64,000 nucleotides of DNA from contig JAQFVV010006293.1 of the NCBI GenBank assembly GCA_028023455.1, forward strand, positions 3,237,844-3,301,843. Direction: 5' to 3'. Numbering within the stretch: position 1 is the first letter of the stretch; each line of letters begins with the position of its first letter. The position numbers were made by a program, and so were the translations under genes. The stretch is from Epiperipatus broadwayi (lineage: Eukaryota; Onychophora; Udeonychophora; Euonychophora; Peripatidae). The notes below the pieces were generated by a model. It had not been told where the DNA came from, searched no databases, and saw nothing but the letters and a program-made list of their open reading frames with translations. Below, piece after piece: positions 45,241 to 59,165 of the stretch.

Positions 45241-48200
45241 AGAAGAAAAACATTAGTTATTTGTGTGATTTTTCCTGGCTTTATCTTTTCCAAATACAAT
45301 TAGTTTTAACATTTGCTGATGTAATCTTCATTAAAAATAATTAATATGTTTAGCTATATGCATATATGTATATTTAATTTGGTTAATATTTAGAATGTCT
45401 AGAAAATTAAAAGGCTAAGAGAAATAGCTCTAAACAAAATGATTTTAATAATGCAGAAAATTAAGTCTGTGTAAATAAATTTGTAAATTTTATTGAACAT
45501 ATTTTTTTAAAATTATAATATTTTTATAAACTTATTTATTTTTAAGGAAATAATTTTAATAACAATTATCCATAGTTTTATTTTAGATGAGCCCTTCTCT
45601 CTCTTTTTTTTTGCATTTTGTTTAATGAATACAATAGGAAAATGAATTTTTTTTTACTCATTAGTAAATCAAAACTATTAATTGCAAGTTTATTTCAATT
45701 TGTTTTCAATTTATTTAAGTAGAATATCTTTAATTATAAGTATTTAAAATGCATTAATTTTCATTAGTAATGCAAATTTGAATATTCAAAATAGATAACT
45801 TTAATATGTCACACCAATAAGTTTTTTTTTTTTTCTTAAAAAAAAAAAAAGCTTTATTTTTGGTTAATATTTTTAGACATTAAAATTCAGTAGTTATTTT
45901 GCCTAAATAAGTCTGAAAATATCTAAAATATTGTGGTGTTTATTTTTATTACTGAACACCAATAAACAATTACTTGTGATAAATCTAATCAATGTCCGAA
46001 CATAAGTATTGTTTTAAAACTATCCTAAATAATGTCCATCTTAGTGTTTGTATATATGTTTTGCAAATATTTTTTCCCAAGTTTGCATATAGTGCTACTA
46101 TCATACAAAATTCATTTAAAATTCTAATCATTAAAAAAAAAAAAGGAATCAATTATATATATGAATGACAATTTCTAGTGAATATCAAATATATTAACCA
46201 TATATAAATGATAATAACTATTGGAAATTTTGGAAATAAAAAATAAGATGGTGTTTTTTTTGTTGTTGTTGTTGAAGTTAGTAGTAATAATCATTATTCA
46301 AATGGATGGAATTTGCATCTTTTCTGGTATGTCTGTGCATATTATTTATCAAATGCACAAGTGTTAACAAATTTAAATAAGGCAGAAAATAATGTCTTAA
46401 TGTAGAATTTAACATTTGATCTCCCACCAATACATGTAACTTGTTATATTCTAATATTTGTGAATTTAAAATCATAATAGTTTATTTTCTAAATGCATAC
46501 AATTTCATTAACATACAAACATATACATATATTTATTTTAATTCATATGGTAATTTATAGCATTCATTTGTTTGGTTTTTAAAAAATATTAATAAATATC
46601 TATTGCTAATCTAATCTATCATTTTTAAGGAATAGAAGAAAATAAACAGTAAATGTGGTAAAACAGTAGAACAGAACTCGATCAAAAATTATAGCTAAAA
46701 TCAATTTAATGATTATTCACTGAAAACTCAGATTTTATAATTAAAAATATTCCGCATTTATTATTTGCAAATAATGTGTATGCACATATAATATTAATAT
46801 CACATTAATTAATGTATATTTAAAATATCATTGTTAATATTATTACTTGTTTTCTAATAATTGTTTTTATTTCATTAAAAAAAATCTTTTAAATGAAATG
46901 TAAAAGAGATCTAAAATTTTTGCATCTATTTAAGGTAAGAAATTTAATGTATTTGTAGCTAATTAAATCTGGAGGAGTTTAAGATAAAACATTCAATAAA
47001 ATATATTTTCCAGCTAATGATTTTAAAAATGTAGTACGGCCAGTTTTTGACAATAAGATCATAAATCCCTAGATTTAAAAAAAAAAAAAACTTGAATGTA
47101 ATTTTAGTAGAAACAAAGTCATAAAATATTTTGGGAAAGTTGTAAGATTATTTTATATATAGCTTATTTTTTATAATTAGAATTTATGGAAATTTAGTAA
47201 TCAGACTGTTATAATAGTGAGCAAACAAATGATATATATAAATAATAAATATATGAACTAACTCAAGGAAAAATAAAAATATAAAAATTCTAATAAAAAG
47301 CACAATTAATTCTTTATAACACAGCTTTATAGAGAAGTAATTGTGTATTTTTTTATTAGTATATATATATGTAGAAATGATGAGATAAATATCCATTAAA
47401 TAGAGAAACATTTAACTTTTTATGTTACTAAGAAACTATCAATTACTCCTAATTGAATAATTCCTGAGGCAAAGCAAGTTTTTCTTATAAACCTGTAATA
47501 ACTCTTTTTGGGGGGAGCTCTCAAAGCAAAAGGGTCTTCTTTTACTTTTAAACCCAAGTTCTTATATAGATTTAAACCCCAAAAGCTATTTATCATAGAT
47601 GTGAAAATGTAAAAGAATGACATCTTGATATTCTGCAAAAAATATTTTTAACTTCTCCAGAGAAATGTTTATATGGATTTTATTATATATACAATATTAG
47701 TATTTGTATATTAATTCAAATTTTAAAAAATTACTATGCAGGAAAAAAAATTGTATTAGGAATGTAATTTGCCTTTGGTAGATACAAAAAGGTAAGAGTT
47801 TGAAAAGCAATAAATTCATTAAAAAAAAAAAATTCTACGATACTGTTGTTAAAATCAAAGAAAGTAGACAAAAGATGTAGAAAAATAATACTTGCATAAA
47901 TGATGAGTTAATTTCACTGTATATCCCTCATAGAAATCAAATTAATGTATAAAATATCATCTTTAACATTTTTACTGAGTGTTGAAGACCATTGGATTTA
48001 AATGAAATTATTATTACTACATAGTCTATCATGACCATAATTGACATAATTTATCTATGTTGCTCTTTTTTTCTTAATCATGTTTATTTATTTAAAAAAA
48101 AAGACAATGACACTATATTTGGATTTGAATAATGGTGTATAACCTCCAGCTACAAATATATGGACATTTATCAATAAATATTAGATGGCAACCTACTTAA

Positions 48201-51200
48201 CCTTAATTGAAAAATTTCACTACTTTAGAATTAAACACCTGATAGGGGCATGATATGCTAAAGTGCTAGATTAGAAGCTCTTCAAACTAATTGCAATAAG
48301 CAAACAAAAAGGAAGAGTAAATTTTAATAATGGGTAATGGCTTTATTTTAATATTAAGATTTTAAAATATGTTAAACATAAAATTTATTTATTGTTTTTA
48401 ATTTATTCATAAAATTTATATTTTAATTTGATGGTTTATATCTGACAGTAGAAAAATGTATGCTTAATTTTTTTTAAAAATGTACATAGAACTGCTGTCT
48501 AGGCAGAGCTACTGTCTAAATCTGTTTCATTTTAGTTGTTTAAATGCAGGTTTGTTTTTATATAAATTTACTTGAATTATAAAAATACAGAAAATGTAAA
48601 GAAATAGAAATATTTAAATTTTTTTAAGATATCCAAAGTATATTTTGAAATATTTATTTTTTAAATACTAAAAAACTTGAAATAAATAAAATTAATGATA
48701 TTGATTTTAAATTGCTTGTTAGGATTATAGTTATATTAATATCAAACAAAATATATATTTGTAGAATATATTAAAAAAATTACTTCCCAATCTTTGCTGT
48801 TTTTTTTTTTTTTTAAATGTCACACATTAAACTTATTTGCATATGATTAACATTATTAGAAAACTTTGAAAATGTATATTAAAAGTCCATTGTGTGATGA
48901 TAAAAAAACAATATTGGGTATCATAAACAATTTATTATCATAAAAGATGGAAAGTTTTCTTAAGCTTGTCTGTAATTTATTTATTAAAAGATAGTTAAAG
49001 AGAAATTTAGTAGAATAAATGTTTTACATTTTGTTTAAATGGTAAAACAATTCTAAGCATCAAGATTATTTATAGCGTTATTAAAAGACTTGTTTCAGAT
49101 ATATAACATATTTTATTCACTGCATTCTAAGTATTATAATATATTAAAGTTGAAGATAATAAATATAGTTATCTTTATTAATGTTCATGGTGAATATTAT
49201 TTAATTTTTTTTTTAAAAAAATAATTAAACAGTTATATCTTTTATATTACAAAGTAGTATTCTTAATTTATTTTCTCATTAAATAAAACATTTTTGTTTC
49301 ATGTTGTTAGCGATAGATGGAGAAACTATGTAAAATTAAAAAATCATTGTTTTTTTAATGTTTTCTTTAGCAGTGATTCACCTATTCATATATATAAAAA
49401 AGTAGGTTGAAGTAAAGAAGGGTTTCCCTCTTTTCTTTCTAGCGTAAGCTTGTGGCTAAAACCTGTAGAGGTCCCTACCTTCAAATTTTTCAGACGCTTA
49501 TTCCTAAAGGTTACAGCGTTAGTGAATATTACTTAATATAATAATGTGCATTTAATAAAATTTATAATTTAGCAGAGATTGTAATTATATATTAAAAAAA
49601 TATTTTTTTTGCTCCATTGTTCATCTCCCTTCCCTCCCCTAATCATTCTAATTGACTATCAGTCTTATTTAGACCTTGTAATTGATAATCTATTTTTTGT
49701 ATATATATGAAATAATATAATTTATCAGTCAAATACTTATTTATATATAAAAAGCTTGATATATGTTAATTTTGATTCTGAAGAAAACTGCTAGATTTTC
49801 AAAATGCCATTAAACAAGTATACTAAAACTGTGGGAAAAGGAAAGTTAATTTATTAATATATTACTATATATGAATAATATTTAAAATTAATTATTAAAC
49901 TGGAATATTTTTAAAAGCATTTAACAATGCCAGAATTATGTCGTGAATATATAAGGAATAACATTCTTAACATATTTTATCTATAAGTGAATATACACAA
50001 AACAAAATAATCATTAAAAATTTTAAGTACTGAATATTTTTATATATTTTTTTAGCTTTTATTGATAACAATAATCATACAGTTAATGATTATTTACATT
50101 CTTGAGTAAACTTACTCAAATATATGTTGATTCACTCTATTGTTATGCTTCTAAAAGAGCAGACTGTTATAAGTTGGATACTTAGTATTCATATTTGTTG
50201 TATGACTAATCCTTCAATGTTGGCTTCTACAAGAATAATCAAATAAAATGGTCGTTATTATCATTACTCCATAAATTGTTTATCAAATCTAATGCATTGC
50301 AGTTAGTCATCATGAAGTATGATGAAGGAGATATACTACTGTGTGATTTCTATGATCAGGAAAATAAGATTTTAAAGAATCTTGATCAATGTAGATTGTT
50401 AGTTACACTTTTATATGTCACATTATCAGAATTTTTAGAGTGTAAAATTTTAACAAATGAGTAAAGTTTGCCATTCATCATTTAAGAATTTCATTGTGCA
50501 TACTTGTTATGCATAAATTTGCATTTCACAAATTATGTAATCTTTAAGAAATAGAGTATAAAAGTTATAAGAATGAAAGTCTTTTACCACATTCATTAAG
50601 TAAATTTTTGGATTGAAATATGGGAAACTTGTTGGTAAAGTAATCCTCTTTTCCTAGAAATGAAGTCTTTGACTTCAGATGTTACCTAACTGTTTTATTT
50701 TATAGTTATTAAAAAATACTTTAGTTAATGTTGTGGTATGTAATAAGTTAATTAGAGATTTTAAATGTGATTGAGGATTGATTAGTCATATTATTTTGGA
50801 AAACAGACGGATCAGAAATCGGCTTTTTTTGTATTTTAATCTCTTGATGTATTTTTATATGAGATTTGCTAGGTCATTTAAATTCTTCTTATCTTGACTG
50901 TCAAAATAATCTAGATGGCAAGCTCACTTAGATAAAAACTGAGTTGACATATTGCAATTGAATGCATACTTTATAATAGGAATCATGATTTTCAAACTTT
51001 GATAAGGCTTATATAAGACATAGAATCATAATTTAGAAGTAGACTGACTGTAATAAATTATATAATTGCTTCCAAATATAAGTTTTTGCTAAAATATTAA
51101 TTTTGCTAGTGGTAATATAGATTCAATCAAGCAGTCCCCAATGGCCTCTTGTTTAAAAATTACTCTATACAGCATGGAAATTTTTAATTTTAACTAACAC

Positions 51201-54200
51201 TATTTTATTTAGTATAGAAACTTGTTTAGACTTCTGAGATGTTCAAAAATATTACAAGAAATATTTTGAAAGCATGAATAGGTTATCCTTTGCCCTATTA
51301 ATATTTGCATGGTAACTGATTTAATTGGCATATGGATGAACCCATTAAGATTTGAAACTCATCAAATATACTCTTAATAAATGTAAATATTTTGAAAAAC
51401 AATGATCATATTATCGATGTATTCATAAGTTAGAATGAAACATTTAAATAGTGCATTAAATAGAGATTTTGTCTACTATCTCTGTTTTTTTTTTAAGGTT
51501 GTTATAAATAATATGCAATACTAAGATAAGGGGTAATGTATATGAACAAATTGGATTGAAGAAGGAAGAAAGAACGTTTTCTCCTCATTCATATATTTTG
51601 ACGATGATTTAATCCATATAATATACACTGAATAATTTTGTTAATTGTAATTTTTGAGGAAAAAAGGTAGGGATTTTTTTTTTCTTTTTTAATCTCTTGC
51701 AAAAAAAAAAAAAAAAGTCTCATAAGTGATAGTCTTTTACTATTGTCCAAACTTCCGACTTAAAATTTTTCTTCACAGTTGTTTTAGTTTATTAATATCA
51801 ACCTGCTGTTTATGTAGATCACTAAAAGATAACTACTGATATTAAATTATTACTCAAGTACTTCTTAAATCTGAGATATGATCATTTGAAATTATTCTTA
51901 CTAGTATTCCTGAGATGTATACTGATTAAGCACAGACTTTTACAAATCTGATTTCTACAAAAAATGATTAATTTTACAATTTTTTGAAATTATATATATA
52001 TATGGACAAATACATGTAGGATGACCCAAAACAATTTTTTATGAATTCCCTCCCCTCCATTAAATATTTGTAAGCATAATACTGTAAATGACCTGTGTGT
52101 ATATATATATAACAATGAGTAAATGTTATCGGATTCCTCTATAATAATAAAAAAAGTGAAGGAAATGACCGTGTTTACCAGCGTACTGTGTAATCAACTG
52201 CTGGATGTGTATGATTATCAGTATTTTATTTTTTCTTTAGTTATATGTTCATTTACTAACCAGTAACTGGATGACCAATCAGGTTGGCTAAGACTGACTA
52301 CTTTAAAAAAAATCCTAATCTTATTTGGAAATGCTTAATCACCTAAAAATAATCTAAGTTAATGCATTAACCATGAAGTCATTTGATATATACCCACACA
52401 TACATAAACTACAATTTATACAATATCTAATTATTAAACTTATGATTTATATTATATAAAGCACTAATGTATTTTATTTCACTGGCAGTGAAATTAAAGT
52501 TCTTTTACAATATAATTGCTTTTAGGAATTAGGCAATTACATAACATTTAAAAAGAATCTTAGTTTCATTGCTAACTAAATGAAGTATACATTGTTACTA
52601 ATCACGCTATATCTGCAGCCATTTGGTTCCAAATCTTTGTATAGATGCTTGAAACCATTGATAATAGTGAGTCTCATATGTTATAAGCTTTTAATATACG
52701 TATACATAACTGTGATACAATTTTAAAATGTTACAAAAATAGCATAATGTTATGAAGACAATGTGGTACTCATTTGTAGATAAGAAAGTGATTTGTGAAT
52801 ATGTTTGTTTGGTTTATGCCTTTTTTTCCTTTCACCCATTAATTGATTTTAAAATTTTATTTAATTAATATATTTTACAATCAGGTTATAAAATAATTTT
52901 TTCATTGTGATAGCAGTTCCATGATTAACTGACTGCATGAGATAAGGAAAAAGTGAGACACATGGAACTTATGAATTCAAATTTATAATTTTTTATGGAA
53001 TACTTTGTTCAAAACATGATGAGCCTGCATATTTGGAGGGGCTGTTGTATGTATGTATATATAAAACCATATATATGGATTTTTTTTATCATTTCTAGTT
53101 TTTTTTTTTTTTTAATGAGATCAAAATTTGCCACCTAATATGTCAGCATTTTATTAATGATATGACAGCCTGTAATAATGTGCCTTCTTTTTAAACATTT
53201 AGTTCTAATGGTCTTATTTTAATTTTTCTTTATTTGATGAAAATTATGACTACATATATATATTTGTATGATTTTTTCTTTTTTTTAGATGTTAAGTCAA
53301 ATAACCATTGAGTTTTAGAAAGTATTTAGCTTGTCTCAGGTATTTCTTCAATGTGGTCATATATTTTTATTGTGTAAGTGTAAATTATATATATATATAA
53401 AGAAAATGACAATAATTTTTTTTTTTTTTTTGGGCTTTTATGTTTATAAATATTGCTTATTTATGAAGAATTTTGTCTGTTTTGTGAAGAAAAAAAGTAT
53501 TGGCACTTTATCATTTTTTAATTTTGTACAAATATATATTTTTTTAGAGGTGAATATTCTATTTTACATTGATTCTTTTTCTTCACACAATATTTTCATA
53601 AGTGCCATCTTTCTATATGAAGTTCTTTTTATTTTATTTATTTAGAAAATAATCATATAGTTATTTTGTTTATATTGGATTTGAAAGTCAAAGAAATTTA
53701 AAATTATTTTAAAGAACTTAAATTAATCTTTTATTCTTTAAATCAACTTTTTGTAAAAAAAAAAAAAAGTTATATACATAGTATATTTTATTATCATTAA
53801 TTTATTTTTTGTTTATCATTATCTGAAATATGTCATGCATATTTAATATAGTCAAAAAGTATTTTGAATAAGTAATATGAAGTGTATTTAGACCAATCAC
53901 AGTAGCATTGATCTATCTTGACGAGGTCAGAGTTTAATTTTTAATGTCTGTCTGAAGGAGGGAAAAGTTTTTTTTAGCAAAGAATATGTAAATATATGAA
54001 AAAAGTCTGTATCCAAAGTTCTCTCTCTCTCTCTCTCTTGAGATCAATCAATTGGCTTTTATATTTAGCTTCTTTTTTATTTCTTTTAATTTGTGTTTAT
54101 TTGTCATTATTGTTTTGTATTTAAATTATTTTTAGTCACTGTTTAGAATTTTCAAACTAAATTGTCCATGCCTTTAATTTTTTTAATAATTAAGAAATTT

Positions 54201-54713
54201 CCAATAATTATATATATATACATATATTTTTTTTGTAGTCCTGAAGAACAAATATTTTAATCAGTCTTGCATTCATTGTAGTTATTTGATAAAATTATTT
54301 TTAGCCAATTATGCTTCCCTATTCCATATTTATGGACAATATCTTTGTATGTTTTAATTTTATTATTATTTTTGTAATTTTATTTTATTTTTTCATCATC
54401 ACAAAAATTATAAAAAAAAAAAAACGAAATAAAAAACCTATTCATATGACAATGCTTGATGAATTTATTTATAGTCTAAAAATAATTGTAGGCACATAAA
54501 AGTTTTTTTTCTTACTTATTATATATTATTGTTTACAGGAATAAAATCATTAAAAATAACTTCTACTTGAAACTGTTAGATGCTTTTGTATGGAACCACA
54601 AATGACCAAATAGAAATAAAAACTAAAAATTGCTGCCTAAATTTCGAACATTTTGTACAAGTAAAGCCATTGATCACATAATCACTATTTCTTATGCTTG
54701 CTCTTAACTGTTA
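45241..54713. other. AT-rich DNA with no gene recognised
   Basis: Nothing here supports a coding exon: the open frames are short, hydrophobic or Lys/Asn-rich and have no motifs. A (TC)n microsatellite lies at 54021-54039. Local G+C-richer patches at about 49420-49520 and 52150-52240 have no clear identity. It could be extended 3' UTR or intergenic DNA. Confidence 0.5.
54021..54039. repeat. (TC)n microsatellite
   Basis: About nine TC units in a row. Confidence 0.95.
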
Positions 54714-54717
54714 TTAA

Positions 54718-54973
54718 AACAGGCAAAACCCTCTACATGTATTGCCACTCAGTGCAAGCCAGAGTAATCAATGGATGCCAGAAGGCTTGTGCATAACATC
54801 CCCATCTAATGCCTACTCAGCTCCTCACTGACAAAGGCCACAAGCCAGAAACTAGTCTGAGGATATTGGATGAGTAGGCACTAGATAGGATTTTATGCAC
54901 AAGCCTTCTGGCATCCATTGATTATTCTGGCTTGCACTGAGTGGCAATACATATAGAGAGAGTTTTGCCTGTT
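54718..54973. mobile_element. TTAA-flanked palindromic MITE, copy 2 (256 bp)
   Basis: TTAA flanks both ends (54714-54717 and 54974-54977). The TIRs begin AACAGGCAAAAC and end GTTTTGCCTGTT. The inner TIR TGGATGCCAGAAGGCTTGTG is shared with copy 1 at 15942-16384, and the copy folds almost completely on itself. The shorter interior suggests an internal deletion relative to copy 1, or an insertion in copy 1. Confidence 0.85.
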
Positions 54974-55490
54974 TTAATTAGAACCATTGATGTAGCTAAT
55001 GATTTAAAAGGTATAATTAATCAATGGAAATTTTTAGATGTTTTAAATTTATAGAATTTTTTTCCTCATTTTATTAAATATCATTTTTATTATTAAATTC
55101 ACCAATTAAAAATGTAAATAACTGTCTGGTAATATGCTGCAAAGAAAATTGCAAACACATATTGAAATACACCGAAAAAGAAAATATGAAAATATCACAA
55201 ATCCATAACAGAAGTAATCAGGAAAATAATTATTAAAGTAATCACTAGACTAGTAATAAATATTGTTAACTCATTTATTAATAAGTCTTAATTGCTACAA
55301 ATAGAAAAAAATTCCAGATGCATATTTAATAACAGTAAAAAAAAAAAAAGCTTTAACACAGAAATTCTGAAGAGATGGAATCTTACACAATATAAACAAT
55401 CTTGTTGGTTACTATATCCAAGCCAGTCTATAATTTTATTGTTAATAGCACTCTATCTTCAGTCTTTCTTTTAAAAATTAGCTCTCTGCT

Positions 55491-55565
55491 CCCCCCCCCA
55501 TGTGTCATAGCATCAGCCAGGAAGTGAACCCGCTGTCGCTGACCTCTCGACCACCAATGCTTGAC
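55491..55565 (-). mobile_element. Short SINE-like retroposed insert with G9 tail
   Basis: AGCTCTCTGCT occurs at 55480-55490 and again at 55566-55576, a perfect 11-bp duplication around a 75-bp, G+C-rich insert. Read on the minus strand the insert starts GTCAAGCATTGGTGGTCGAG, includes GCGGGTTCACTTCC (close to a pol III B box, GGTTCRANNCC) and ends in nine G. The 11-bp duplications suit target-primed retroposition, but a G tail instead of an A tail is unusual. It could be a tRNA-derived SINE fragment; no full tRNA fold was found. Confidence 0.55.
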
Positions 55566-56383
55566 AGCTCTCTGCTTTGTTCTGTCATAGATTCTCTTTG
55601 GATTTTTTTATTTAAAGCTTATCTAAAAAGAAAATTCAGTGAGGCAATGCTAATTTTGTTAAATGTTTCCAAAATGAATCATTTCTTAACTTCAAAACTA
55701 ATAGTGCCACTTCCAAAAATTCATTGTACTATTTATATTGGGTATTATTATTTTTAAATCTCTTTTGGCATGCTATTTATATTGCTTCCTAAAAATCTGA
55801 TCTTTTATTTAATATCAAAAATTATTTTTTCTCTCTCATGCTATTTTATGTAAGATCAAATTTGACTATTCATTCAATATCCTTTTTATGTCTAGGATGA
55901 AGCATTTTATTTATATTATAATCAGTGATTCATGTTTTACGTTTCTTCAGAGTCATTATATTTGAAATGATCTCTATCTCTTCAACTGCTATCATGATAA
56001 TTATAAATGTCACTTTTATGTGAAACTATCTAATAATCTCTTTTCTTCTTTGTATAATATTTAAATATTTATTTAAATCAATCTTGCAGACAGCCTGAAT
56101 TTATTTTTTTACTTTATTAATATTTATTATTATTGAATAACAGGTTTTGTCTGTTGCTTTCATATGTAAATAGGTTACTTTTTTTTAAAGAAAACTTTGT
56201 GAAATAATAAGTTCAACCCATAATTTTATTGATTAGAAAAAATATTTTTAAAATGTTATTAGTGAGCAATTTATTAGTTTAGATGAATAGTCCCTCAGAT
56301 GAGATTTTCTGCATTTCACTAGTTTATGAGTGTGAACATGATTGTTGATATCCTTAGTTCTTTAATAATAATGCCATTTCAAA

Positions 56384-56397
56384 TTGTGTGTGTGTGT
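56384..56397. repeat. (TG)n microsatellite
   Basis: About seven TG units. Confidence 0.85.
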
Positions 56398-56581
56398 TTT
56401 GTATGGCGAATTATAATTTTGGTATTTGTCTAGTTTGGAGTATTTTAATAGCATTTAAAAAATTAATATCTTTACTAAGTTCTTTTTGATATTATTCATA
56501 TATACTATATTCTCTGCTTGAATAAACTAAGTAACAGAATAAATAATCAAAATAAGAGTCATCGATCACATGACCCAATTC

Positions 56582-56874
56582 TGAGCATTGCCAATTGCTC
56601 AATAAGCTTTATGATAAATGCTTAGCCAGATAAAGCATTTAAAATATCTCTGTCATGAAATTCCTCCTAACCTCTGACCATGGTTTTGTACTTTGGCACT
56701 TCTCAGTGAGGCATAGAATAGATCTAGTGTTTGAAGCTGCCCTAGCACCTCTAGGGAGTGCCAAAGCATGAAACCAGGGTCAGAGGTTGGGGGGGGGATT
56801 CATGAAGATATTTTAAATGCTTTTTCTGGCTAAGCATTTATCAGAAAGCTTGTTGAGCAATTGGCAATGCTTAG
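56582..56874. mobile_element. Long-TIR MITE (about 293 bp)
   Basis: Inverted arms of about 100 bp begin CTGAGCATTGCCAATTGCTC on the left and end GAGCAATTGGCAATGCTTAG on the right. Pairing continues inward through AAATGCTTAGCC-GATAAAGCATTT and CCTCTGACC. A G9 run (56789-56797) interrupts the right arm. No flanking duplication is evident, so the superfamily is unknown. There is no coding potential. Confidence 0.8.
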
Positions 56875-57439
56875 TGTTTAAGTAACAATATCTGACTAAG
56901 TGATTATACTAATCATCATCAGTGATAGGTGGTTCCATTTTTGCCATCTTGTTAACACAATTTACTTTAGTATTTAAATTATTGATTTTCAACGGGATGC
57001 GACAAAACATTAATGAGCAGTATTGTAATACTTTTTATGAACATTAGAAACAGCATCTCCAAGTTTTCAACAGACAATTTGGATATATTGTTAGTACTTA
57101 ACATCTGACTATTTATGTGTATATTTTTGCAATGAGTGTATTGTAGTGTATTATAAATTATTTATAATTATATAAAAGAAATTTTACATGCAAAAAAGTA
57201 TATAAAGAATCCAGACTACCTCGAGAAAAAATATTAAGATAGGAGTGCCATTATCAGAAAAATTGAAAAACTGATTTAAATATATAAAGCTATAATATAA
57301 ACCTTTTACAAAAAATTTTATTTCTTTTTAATTGGAAATTTAATCTGATTTCTACCTGTCGACATAGATGTCTCAAAGTGTCATGTATCCCATTGAGACA
57401 CCTCCAAAAAATCCAACAAAACACTGATGATTATGCTGA

Positions 57440-58640
57440 ATTCAGCAAATAGTTACTGTGGAGACTGACTTGGAAAGACTCCCATACTGGCAGAACAATG
57501 AACCACAATATAGAATAATCGATACCCTCTACCAGTCACTATCTTCATGATTACAGAACCCTGATGCCACAAACTGGTCGATGCTAGATGAAAAATGGAG
57601 TTTTGCAAATCTACAACAAAGACTGATAATCTGTAGAAAATCCTTGTACCCCCCAAGTCTAACCCATTTAATTGACTATGTTCATAATTTAGTCAGCCAT
57701 TATGGCCCATGGAAAACAAGAGGCAATCAAATGGCAGTTCTACTGGACTGACCTATATATGCAGGTGCTTACAGTATTAGAAATATGCTGTTTGAGCAAG
57801 AAGCAACTGCCAAATAAATCACATGGGTCACAATACCCCAGTTATCCCAACCAAATGAAATGTTGGCCATAGATTATTACAGACCTCTGCTGGCATTTAA
57901 GCATTACCAGTATCTCTTAGTAACATACAACATATTTTCTAAATACATGCATGCTTACCTGGTATGGAGAGCAGATTCTTGGAACACCATTCGAGTTCTT
58001 CAGGAGAAACAATTTAACAAGGTGGGAAAATTGCCATAATCTTGTCAGACCATGGACTTGCCTTCATGTCCAAAGAATGGAAGGCATGCATTGGAAGACA
58101 AGGCATCAAACACATAGCTCTATTCGAAACCCTTAATCCAAACCCTTGTAAGTGGGTAATGAGGGATTAACTACTTGTACAGAACATATATGCCTGATCA
58201 CAGGGGTTGGGTGAATCATCACCAGAATGTTACCCAATTTATTAACCATGATAAATGAATCCATAGGATTCACACCATGGTGACTCCACTTCAAAAAACC
58301 ATGCCCCATCCTGGTTAAAATCCTGGTACCAATCAACCAGGGATGTATTAGCCAAAAAAAGAATGAGGACAGCTCGATTGCGAATGACAAACGGCGAAAC
58401 TCGGAAAGTGTAGGGGAAATACTAACCCCCACACATTCAAGACGAGATCTAGTTTGGGTGCAGGACTCAAAAACAAGTAATATAAACCACAAGGAAAAAC
58501 AAAAATTCTTCCCACTATATAAAGGATCATACTATAATCAGTGAAAGTGTGGAAACAATGCATTCTGATTATCCAAGGATGGAAGGGTAAAAGGAACATT
58601 TAATGCATGACATCTGAAGCCATATTGCAACCTGCCCCCA
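57440..58640 (+). pseudogene. Gypsy-2: decayed LTR-retrotransposon integrase, plus strand
   Basis: A different Gypsy family from the one at 2.7-7.6 kb, and on the opposite strand. Around 57590-57720 the N-terminal zinc region is recognisable (LTHLIDYVHNLVSHYGPWKT). The core starts NEMLAIDYYRPL (first Asp, 57854-57890) and continues ...YNIFSKYMHAYLV. After a frameshift near 58035 it reads IAIILSDHGLAFMSKEW (second Asp at 58048-58050). The third catalytic position reads PNPCKWVMR, with Lys for the usual Glu (P-x-ER-x-x-R). The C-terminal GD-like module is seen as DLVWVQDSK and LSKDGRVKGTFNA near 58450-58600. RT and LTRs were not found, so it is a 5'-truncated or eroded copy. Confidence 0.8.
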
Positions 58641-59108
58641 GATCCTGGAAAAATATAAATTATACTTGAACTCAGAGGCCTGTTTTCGAATGACTTCATG
58701 AAACTGAATTGGACACAGATTAATAAAAGTATTATGATGATAGTTATTTAGTTAGAGGGGATCAAGATGGATGATTAATTTACCAGGTATTAAGGGCTTA
58801 CTTTAATGATTAAATAATAATATGGAATTGCCACTGGAAAATCCAGTAAGTAAATTTTTTTTAAAGTTTTTTTTCCCTGAAAATGAGGGATATGAAGCTG
58901 GAAATCTGTTGTGCAGGTTTGCGCTTCACCTAGTGTTGATTATATAAGCATTAGAATGGGTTTGAACCCAAAATATATATAATGACAATAGACAGTAGTA
59001 TATATAGAGACATGTATGGATACACAAACATTTAGTTTTGTCTATGCATTGAACTTGCATACATGCATGCGTATGAGAATTAATATAAGTTATAAAATTT
59101 TGTGTAAC

Positions 59109-59165
59109 ATAATAAAGAAAAATATTCACATAAAAGCTACATCTGTAAACTTAGGCATGAGGGTT
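59109..59165 (+). repeat. Dispersed 57-bp repeat, copy 1
   Basis: Shares ATAATAAAGAAAAATATT and CTGTAAACT-AGGCATGAGG with 62403-62460, in the same orientation. The small stem-loop of the second copy is partly decayed here. Confidence 0.85.

Noticed and set aside
50276-50464. 62-residue open frame
   Set aside because: No motif, no splice context, AT-rich composition. Likely a chance frame.
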